Assembly (NCBI GenBank): GCA_020024255.1
Contig: JAHHTX010000006.1
Span: forward strand, 1 to 37,980
Reading direction: 5' to 3'
Length of the DNA stretch: 37,980 nt
Source of the DNA: Anaerotignum sp.
Lineage (GTDB): Bacteria; Bacillota; Clostridia; Lachnospirales; Anaerotignaceae
The stretch's first letter is position 1, and the number at the start of each line of letters is the position of its first letter. Made by a program: the position numbers and the translations under genes. The notes below the pieces were generated by a model. The model worked only from the letters and a program-made list of their open reading frames with translations, searched no databases and was not told the origin of the DNA. Positions 32,792 to 37,980 of the stretch are shown in pieces.

Positions 32792-34330
32792 TTAGAATAA
32801 GAAGTTTGCTGTTTCCTTTGCCCGTTCAATATCCTGCAATATGGATCTTTGTTTTTCTTCAAAAAGCAGTTCCTTGTTGTAACGATAGTATTCGTCACTG
32901 CCGTTTTCGCTGATGAAACGTACACTGTAGTAGTTGGCAGTCAATTCTGTAATGAAAATGACCATTTCCTGCCCTGCACCAAAACATTTTTCCATGAAGT
33001 CGAAAGCATTTTTCAGCAGTGTACTGCCTTGGTCTATACGCATCTGCCGTTGTTCTACCACTTCTGCAAACTGTTCTTTCAGGAAAGTGAAAACATCTTC
33101 GTGTGTGCGCAGACCTAATTCTTTTGCATTTTTCTGGTAGGTGTCCAAAAGTTCCAAGGCAGCCAGAACAGATTTTTGCTCATGTTTGTCCATAAGATTT
33201 GCCCGTTTTGCCCGTCCATATTTTTCCTGCTCTTCTTCAATAAGGTTTTGTATCAATGTTTCCCAAGGGGTTTGCGTACAATAGGGGCTGACAAAACGCT
33301 CTTTTATCTCTTTCAGCATTTCATGCAGCTTTGTGGTACATAAATCAGCCATATACGCCTCTGTAAAGGCTTCAGTCAGTCGGCTGAGGAATAAGCCCAT
33401 CACACTTAAACGCTCGTCAAAAGGAGCCTCTTGGAGCTTGTATACAGTATTGTCCGTGTATTTTCCTGAGAGAATGTCTTCTATATGGTAATCCGTACGA
33501 TATTTTTCGTATAAGTCCAAATAGTTGGCAAAATCCTTTGCAATTTTTGGGTGCTGTAAATATTGGTATACAAGGCTTTCGTCAGCTTTGATGTCCAATT
33601 TTTCATATACTTGCAAAAGATTGGACAAATCTTCCCAGCCCCTTGCCGTAACAAAGCGTTTGCCATCTACAGATGTTTCCATAGCATAGAAATAATTCTT
33701 TTTGATTTCCAGATAGGATAGAACTGCCCCATGAAGTCCTTGTTTCCAGGCATATTCTTTCCAGACTCCGAAATCTGGCTCTACTTCTATTTTTTTCACA
33801 CGATCCAATGTCACGACGTCAAATTCTCGGACAGACTTATTGTATTCGGGGGGATTGCCTGCAGCGACAATAATCCAGCCATCAGGGACTTTGTGAGAAC
33901 CGAAAGTTTTTGCCTGTAAAAATTGAAGCATGGCAGGTGCTAATGTTTCGGAAACACAGTTGATTTCGTCCAAGAACAGAATTCCTTCTTTCAGTCCTGT
34001 TTCTTCCATTTTGTTGTATACAGCTGCGATAATTTCACTCATGGTATATTCCGTGACAGCATATTCTTTCTCTCCATAAACTTTATGGTCAATAAAGGGC
34101 AGACCAATGGCACTTTGTCTGGTATGATGGGTGATGCTGTAGGCAACCAAACCAATACCACATTCTCTTGCCACCTGCTCCATAATGGCAGTTTTCCCGA
34201 TACCCGGCGCACCCATAAGCAGAAGGGGACGCTGTCTGACAGTGGGAATGACGTATTCACCAAAATCGTCTTTTAATAAATATGCCTGTATGGCGTGTTT
34301 GATTTCATCTTTTGCACGTTTAATATTCAT
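32792..34330 (-). CDS. MoxR-family AAA+ ATPase
   Basis: This 512-aa AAA+ protein of the MoxR/AAA_5 type has Walker A GAPGIGKT (40-47), Walker B ILFLDEINCV, sensor 1 IIVAAGNPPEYN and an arginine-rich region after LDRVKKIEVEPDF. The long helical C-terminal half (about 220-512) has no recognised domain. MoxR ATPases act as chaperone-like remodellers with VWA-domain partners (as in RavA-ViaA). It starts 4 nt after the VWA gene; its AAGGAG ribosome binding site is formed by that gene's last codons, so translation is coupled. Confidence 0.9.
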   Translation of the reverse strand: MNIKRAKDEIKHAIQAYLLKDDFGEYVIPTVRQRPLLLMGAPGIGKTAIMEQVARECGIGLVAYSITHHTRQSAIGLPFIDHKVYGEKEYAVTEYTMSEIIAAVYNKMEETGLKEGILFLDEINCVSETLAPAMLQFLQAKTFGSHKVPDGWIIVAAGNPPEYNKSVREFDVVTLDRVKKIEVEPDFGVWKEYAWKQGLHGAVLSYLEIKKNYFYAMETSVDGKRFVTARGWEDLSNLLQVYEKLDIKADESLVYQYLQHPKIAKDFANYLDLYEKYRTDYHIEDILSGKYTDNTVYKLQEAPFDERLSVMGLFLSRLTEAFTEAYMADLCTTKLHEMLKEIKERFVSPYCTQTPWETLIQNLIEEEQEKYGRAKRANLMDKHEQKSVLAALELLDTYQKNAKELGLRTHEDVFTFLKEQFAEVVEQRQMRIDQGSTLLKNAFDFMEKCFGAGQEMVIFITELTANYYSVRFISENGSDEYYRYNKELLFEEKQRSILQDIERAKETANFLF

Positions 34331-34334
34331 TGTT

Positions 34335-35726
34335 TTACTCCTTGTTTTTTGTTATCTGTAAATCTTCTTTGCCAAGTACAACCTTCATCGCCCATGGGGG
34401 AACCTGCCGTTCGGCATAAGTACCGTCATCTAGAAAAACAAAGGCTGTGTCATAGGGAGGGCGATGTTTGGGAAATGTTCCCCAGCCATCTGTAAAGTAA
34501 ATCAGTCCCTGTAAATGGATAAATTCCTTATTTTCTATCAATGTATTGACATAATCGAAAACAGGGCGGAAGTCTGTACCACCGCTGCCCCGCAAGTCAA
34601 ATTCATCCATATATTGTGCCAAATCTTCCGCAGAAGTAATTTTCCTGTCCTGCTGTATCTTTGTATCACATTGTATAATGCGGATATGGAAATGATGAAA
34701 AAAGTTTTCGTTTTGAGAAAGGATACCGTAGGTTTCCTCCAGAAAATGGCGTACCGTTTCGCCTTCGCAGGATTCTGAGGTGTCAATGGCAATAACAAGC
34801 TCATCGATCTTTTTCACTTCTTTGTATTCCAACGCTTCAATAAGGGGGAGATTGCCGTACATTTGTAGACCATAGGTATAGAAAATATAGTCAAAATTGT
34901 CATCATCTACCTCCACATCTTCTCTCAGGGTGACAAATTTTTCCAGAAAACGGCGGTAATCGTAGCGTTCCCGATTTTCTATACGAAGGTATTGGAGCAA
35001 ATCACCAGCATCTTCACCGGCTTCTTTGGAGAAGGTTTCCAAGTTTGTTTGCATTTTTTCACTGATTTCCTGCCATTTTTCTTCCAGTTCCTGTCTATGG
35101 CTTTGCTCCTGTTTCTCTTGGTTTTGCTCATCTTGCTGGTTGTCCTGATTTTCGTTGTCCTGATTGTCCTCGTTTTTCTGGTCATCATCTTGCTTTTCCC
35201 AGAAAACATGGTCATCTACCCAAAATTCCAGTTGGAGCTTTGCAAATTCCTGTACAGACAAATTTTCTTTTATGAGAACTTCATAAATCCCTTCCGCAGT
35301 CAGCACTTTTAACTGCCGCCGCAGTTTTTCGTACATTTCATTTCTGCCGTCGGAAACTACAAGCTGTACTGCAGGTACAGGCAGACTGTCTACCATGGAT
35401 TCAACGGCAATGTCGCAGGCAAGATTCCAGTATTCCTCGTCCCGTTTTCCTGTGTGGAAGGGGTGACGGAATATGCAGTGCAGCAGCATATGTAGATAGA
35501 TACGGTTTACCAGAACAGGGTCTGAAAGATATCGCTGAATGAGATAGCGAGGGTTAAACAGTATTTTTATGCCATCTGTCCCGACATACAAAGAGGAAAG
35601 ATTCATTTCATATCGCAGACCACTTAAGGCAATGTCCAGAAACCGCATGGAAAGATAAAGCTGATTTCGTGATACGGATAAAATCTTTGTCCCGATTTGT
35701 ATGAGTTGTTTGTGGGTTTCGTTCAT
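34335..35726 (-). CDS. VWA-like / DUF2201 putative metallopeptidase-type protein
   Basis: This 463-aa cytoplasmic protein has an N-terminal putative metallopeptidase-like domain (residues about 1-170) with YLHMLLHCIFRH, an HxxxH pattern (H79, H83) in which the usual Glu of HExxH is Met80, and a possible third ligand D105. A D/N/Q/E-rich linker follows (about 175-215), then a helical stretch and a C-terminal VWA domain. The MIDAS motif is present: DTSES (IAIDTSESCEG), a Thr in GSGGTDF and Asp in YFTDGWG. It is the partner of the MoxR ATPase immediately downstream. AAGGAGGTG precedes the ATG. Family assignment to DUF2201 is from memory of pattern and architecture. Confidence 0.85.
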   Translation of the reverse strand: MNETHKQLIQIGTKILSVSRNQLYLSMRFLDIALSGLRYEMNLSSLYVGTDGIKILFNPRYLIQRYLSDPVLVNRIYLHMLLHCIFRHPFHTGKRDEEYWNLACDIAVESMVDSLPVPAVQLVVSDGRNEMYEKLRRQLKVLTAEGIYEVLIKENLSVQEFAKLQLEFWVDDHVFWEKQDDDQKNEDNQDNENQDNQQDEQNQEKQEQSHRQELEEKWQEISEKMQTNLETFSKEAGEDAGDLLQYLRIENRERYDYRRFLEKFVTLREDVEVDDDNFDYIFYTYGLQMYGNLPLIEALEYKEVKKIDELVIAIDTSESCEGETVRHFLEETYGILSQNENFFHHFHIRIIQCDTKIQQDRKITSAEDLAQYMDEFDLRGSGGTDFRPVFDYVNTLIENKEFIHLQGLIYFTDGWGTFPKHRPPYDTAFVFLDDGTYAERQVPPWAMKVVLGKEDLQITKNKE

Positions 35727-35740
35727 GAATACACCTCCTT

Positions 35741-36910
35741 TTATAAATCGAATGTTTTTTTCTTTTTCTCAAAATGACTGTGCTGATATGCCAACAGGAA
35801 TCCTGTAATTTCTGTCTTGTTCTTTTCTCCTGCCAGTTTCAGCAAATTGTCTATATTTGTTTCCTTTAGCAATCCCCAGTCTGCAAAAAGGCGAATGGCA
35901 GAAAGATTACCTTGTCCAATATAATACGATGCTGCCCAATGGAAGTGTTCTGCTAGATAAGCGAGATAATCTGCTCTGCGTTTTTCTTCCAAGCGGTAGG
36001 GAAATTCCAGACGGTACATGGTTAAAAACAATACCATAAGTGCACCATCTTCTCTCCGTGTCAGATAAAACAACTCGTCAAAACGCCTAAAATCGATATC
36101 GGAATTACCGATACATTGACGGAATAAATGACCAGTGCCGTAATTGACTTGATGAAACTGCCTTGCAGGGGTGTCTTCCACATACTCATACTGAAAGTCC
36201 GGTAGAAGTAGTTTTGCCGTTTCTCCGTCAGAAAATTCGATGGTTAGATGGAGTTCCTGCTGCAAACCTGCAATAATGTCGCCAATATGACGGCATCTGC
36301 CAAAGGTCAGATAGGTCAGGCAGTCGCAGTTTAAAAACAAACCTGTTCCCAAATCCACTGCGGCTTTTGGAATATTGATAGATTCCATGTTACGACAGTT
36401 GTAAAAAGCATATCGTCCCAATTTTTCCACTGTTTCCGGAATGTGCAGCTTTTGTATATTGCGGCAGTCATAAAAAGCATATTCCCCAATGCTTTTTAAC
36501 TTTTTGGGCAGACCTAAAGCAGTTAGAGATATGCAGCCTGTCAACATATGGTGGGGAATTTCCGCCAGATTTTCCGGCAGATGCAGTACCACAAGGTCGG
36601 TGCAGCCGGAAAAGGCATAAGCTCCGATTCTTTTTATGGTATCCGGTAGATAGAGTCGTTGTAGAGCATGGCCTTCTCTTTTAGAAGGGGGAGCAGTTCT
36701 CTCATCTTCATCTGTTTTTTGCAAAACAAGGGTGGTTTCCGCTTCCATAGGGGGTGCTTCTTTCTCTACGGCAAAAGCATAAGGGCCAATTTCCGTAACG
36801 GGCTTTCCTTCAATTTCGGCGGGAATTTGTATTTCTGTTCCGCTTCCTTCCATTTTTATGATGCAAATGCCGTCTGGGACAAAGGTATAATATATTGTAA
36901 CAAAATCCAT
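35741..36910 (-). CDS. Cytoplasmic leucine-rich-repeat (LRR_5/BspA-type) protein
   Basis: This 389-aa protein lacks a signal peptide or TM segment. It begins with a strand-rich module (CIIKMEGSGTEIQIPAEIEG), has a charged insert (about 50-80), then four or five LRR_5 repeats of about 23 aa with the pattern IGxYAFxxCxxLxxLxIPxxxxx (residues about 90-215). The C-terminal half is helical and ends in an ankyrin-like stretch (IDNLLKLAGEKNKTEITGFL). AAAGGAG precedes the ATG. It is the first gene of the LRR-VWA-MoxR unit, with 14 nt to the VWA gene. LRR_5 proteins are usually secreted; a cytoplasmic one beside a MoxR/VWA pair suggests a substrate-recognition or adaptor role (inference). Confidence 0.85.
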   Translation of the reverse strand: MDFVTIYYTFVPDGICIIKMEGSGTEIQIPAEIEGKPVTEIGPYAFAVEKEAPPMEAETTLVLQKTDEDERTAPPSKREGHALQRLYLPDTIKRIGAYAFSGCTDLVVLHLPENLAEIPHHMLTGCISLTALGLPKKLKSIGEYAFYDCRNIQKLHIPETVEKLGRYAFYNCRNMESINIPKAAVDLGTGLFLNCDCLTYLTFGRCRHIGDIIAGLQQELHLTIEFSDGETAKLLLPDFQYEYVEDTPARQFHQVNYGTGHLFRQCIGNSDIDFRRFDELFYLTRREDGALMVLFLTMYRLEFPYRLEEKRRADYLAYLAEHFHWAASYYIGQGNLSAIRLFADWGLLKETNIDNLLKLAGEKNKTEITGFLLAYQHSHFEKKKKTFDL

Positions 36911-36957
36911 GAAAAACTCCTTTACTTTCTGTTTAGAATCAAAACTCTATGAGAATT

Positions 36958-36986
36958 ATTATAGGCAATCCCATACAATTCTACAA
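36958..36986 (-). promoter_or_regulatory. Predicted promoter of the LRR-VWA-MoxR operon
   Basis: On the minus strand, TTGTAG (plus 36981-36986) and a perfect TATAAT (plus 36958-36963) are separated by 17 nt, about 48 nt before the LRR start. Confidence 0.55.
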
Positions 36987-37042
36987 GAGTCATTTCAAAT
37001 GTTTCAGAATTTGGAAGGGAGAGGAAGGGACAGAATTTTAAC

Positions 37043-37071
37043 TTGACGAATTGCAAAAAAAAACTTACAAT
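37043..37071 (+). promoter_or_regulatory. Predicted promoter of the DUF4303-like gene
   Basis: TTGACG (37043-37048), a 17-nt spacer and TACAAT (37066-37071) are near consensus, giving a leader of about 95 nt before the ATG at 37174. Confidence 0.6.
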
Positions 37072-37173
37072 AATAAAGCAGTTTTTTTGTTTCATCAAAT
37101 AGCATGTATGTCCTGAATGATTGCTTCAAAATACAGGGTAATTGTTGTAATGTCATCATAGGAGGACAATCAA

Positions 37174-37701
37174 ATGGGTTTTCAAGAAGAATTGACACAT
37201 GAACTATATCAGGCAGTGAAAACAATTTTGATGGATTTATTCAGTAATAAAGAACATTACTATTATATTACATTAACCTCAGATGGTGGGGCACATACTC
37301 CTTGTATTTCGGCATGGTCTGATGAAGCACTGTACAGAAGTACCAATGATGAAGAAAGACAGGAAAATATCAAATGGTCTTATGCTGATTCCCCATATTG
37401 CTGTTGGAAGCAAGAAGAATTTGATAAGGTGGAAGCACTACTGTTGTCCAGAGGAAATATATGGGACTTAGATTGGAAGGCATTTGAAATAGAATATCGT
37501 ATTCGATTTCAAGCTATGGAAATGGCTATCAATCGCTTAGACCAAGAAGGAATATTTGCTATAAATCAAAAAAGAGATGATGTTGTGGTATTAGTGGAAG
37601 TCATGCCTCCAGATGATACAAATATAGAGCGAGCTTATCGAATGAATGATGCCAATTCCAAAATTTTTTCTGAATGGTTAGAAGAAATGGCAGAAATTTG
37701 A
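37174..37701 (+). CDS. DUF4303-like protein, 175 aa
   Basis: This soluble 175-aa protein has the general look of DUF4303 proteins, with an N-terminal helix, the core YYYITLTSDGGAHTPCISAW, a middle WSYADSPYCCW and an acidic C-terminus. DUF4303 members often occur as small single genes and in immunity-gene-rich regions, but no toxin gene is visible here. TAGGAGG precedes the ATG, and it has its own near-consensus promoter. Function is unknown. It stands alone next to a tRNA gene. Confidence 0.75.
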   Translation: MGFQEELTHELYQAVKTILMDLFSNKEHYYYITLTSDGGAHTPCISAWSDEALYRSTNDEERQENIKWSYADSPYCCWKQEEFDKVEALLLSRGNIWDLDWKAFEIEYRIRFQAMEMAINRLDQEGIFAINQKRDDVVVLVEVMPPDDTNIERAYRMNDANSKIFSEWLEEMAEI

Positions 37702-37813
37702 GAATGTTGATATGCTTGTGAATAAATTCGGTTTATGAAGTTGTTGTGTTGAAAGAGAAACCTCTTTAAGCCCAAAAGGTACTCTCTCCCTTCGTTTTGG
37801 TTACCTTGCTCTC

Positions 37814-37828
37814 TGCAAGCGGCTTGCA
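37814..37828. other. Short palindrome upstream of the tRNA gene
   Basis: TGCAAGCGGCTTGCA is a 7-bp-arm palindrome around a single centre base, in the gap between the DUF4303-like gene and tRNA-Arg. It could be an operator; the loop is too small for a normal hairpin. Meaning unknown. Confidence 0.25.
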
Positions 37829-37930
37829 AAATGTTTCAGGAAATATTCTTTTTACCCTAACAGCTGATGAAACTGAATAATTATGATAACAAGCATTGAG
37901 GTAATTGTCAAAAAGTAAATATTGTGATAT

Positions 37931-37980
37931 GTCTCTGTAGCTCAGCAGGATAGAGCATTCGCCTCCTAAGCGAAAGGCCG
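37931..37980 (+). tRNA. tRNA-Arg(CCT), 5' part, cut by window edge
   Basis: It begins GTCTCTGTAGCTCAGCAGG with a normal D-arm. The anticodon stem TTCGC/GCGAA encloses the loop CTCCTAA, so the anticodon is CCT (37965-37967), reading AGG. The T-arm and acceptor 3' strand lie beyond the window. tRNA genes of this type are frequent integration sites. Confidence 0.92.

Noticed and set aside
1..37980. CRISPR array or IS transposase
   Set aside because: The only multi-copy repeat family is dispersed, about 180-230 bp long and not spacer-separated; no cas or transposase gene is present.

Overview
The window reads as chromosomal DNA of a low-GC anaerobic Firmicute of class Clostridia. The evidence is an rnfCDGEAB operon, a dnaX-ybaB-recR cluster, a TPP-riboswitch thiamin salvage operon, an SLH-anchored surface protein, strong AGGAGG ribosome binding sites and A/T-rich intergenic DNA. 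A Lachnospiraceae/Anaerotignum-like host is a reasonable guess but is not proven by the sequence.

Layout, left to right. (1) 1-2.7 kb: the outer end of a repeat element and a terminator, then argG and argF on the minus strand, with an ARG-box-like operator over the argG promoter. (2) 2.8-7.7 kb: a minus-strand two-component system divergent from a YfcC-type transporter and an opine-dehydrogenase-family enzyme, closed by a bidirectional terminator. (3) 7.7-8.6 kb: an unknown 285-aa protein. (4) 8.8-11.7 kb: dnaX, ybaB/ebfC and recR. (5) 11.7-13.0 kb: a split ThrE-type exporter on the minus strand. (6) 13.2-17.0 kb: consensus promoter, TPP riboswitch with terminator, tenA, then an ATPase, permease and lipoprotein ABC importer for a thiamin pyrimidine precursor. 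(7) 17.1-19.9 kb: rpoN followed by a MocR-type regulator on the minus strand. (8) 20.5-25.6 kb: the complete Rnf ferredoxin:NAD+ oxidoreductase operon. (9) 26.1-31.9 kb: a 1912-aa secreted protein with Ig-like repeats, a Gly/Ser linker and three SLH domains. (10) 32.2-36.9 kb: a minus-strand operon of leucine-rich-repeat protein, VWA/metallopeptidase-like protein and MoxR AAA ATPase, with a two-TM protein downstream. (11) 37.0-37.98 kb: a DUF4303-like gene and the 5' part of a tRNA-Arg(CCT) cut by the window edge.

The most unusual feature is a family of five short (about 180-230 bp) non-coding repeats (A, edge-truncated, and B-E). They have imperfect terminal inverted repeats close to TGTCGAAAAAGT and several strong internal stem-loops. 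Every copy sits immediately upstream of a rho-independent terminator. In three copies (C, D, E) the same host terminator hairpin occurs on both sides of the element, and its sequence differs from locus to locus. This looks like a terminator-targeting, MITE-like element that duplicates the hairpin on insertion, so that the structured repeat becomes part of the 3' UTR while a working terminator is kept downstream. No transposase is in the window.

The LRR-VWA-MoxR operon is the second candidate for a poorly described system. MoxR/VWA pairs act as chaperone-like machines elsewhere, and here the pair comes with a cytoplasmic LRR protein and a metallopeptidase-like domain whose expected catalytic Glu is replaced by Met.
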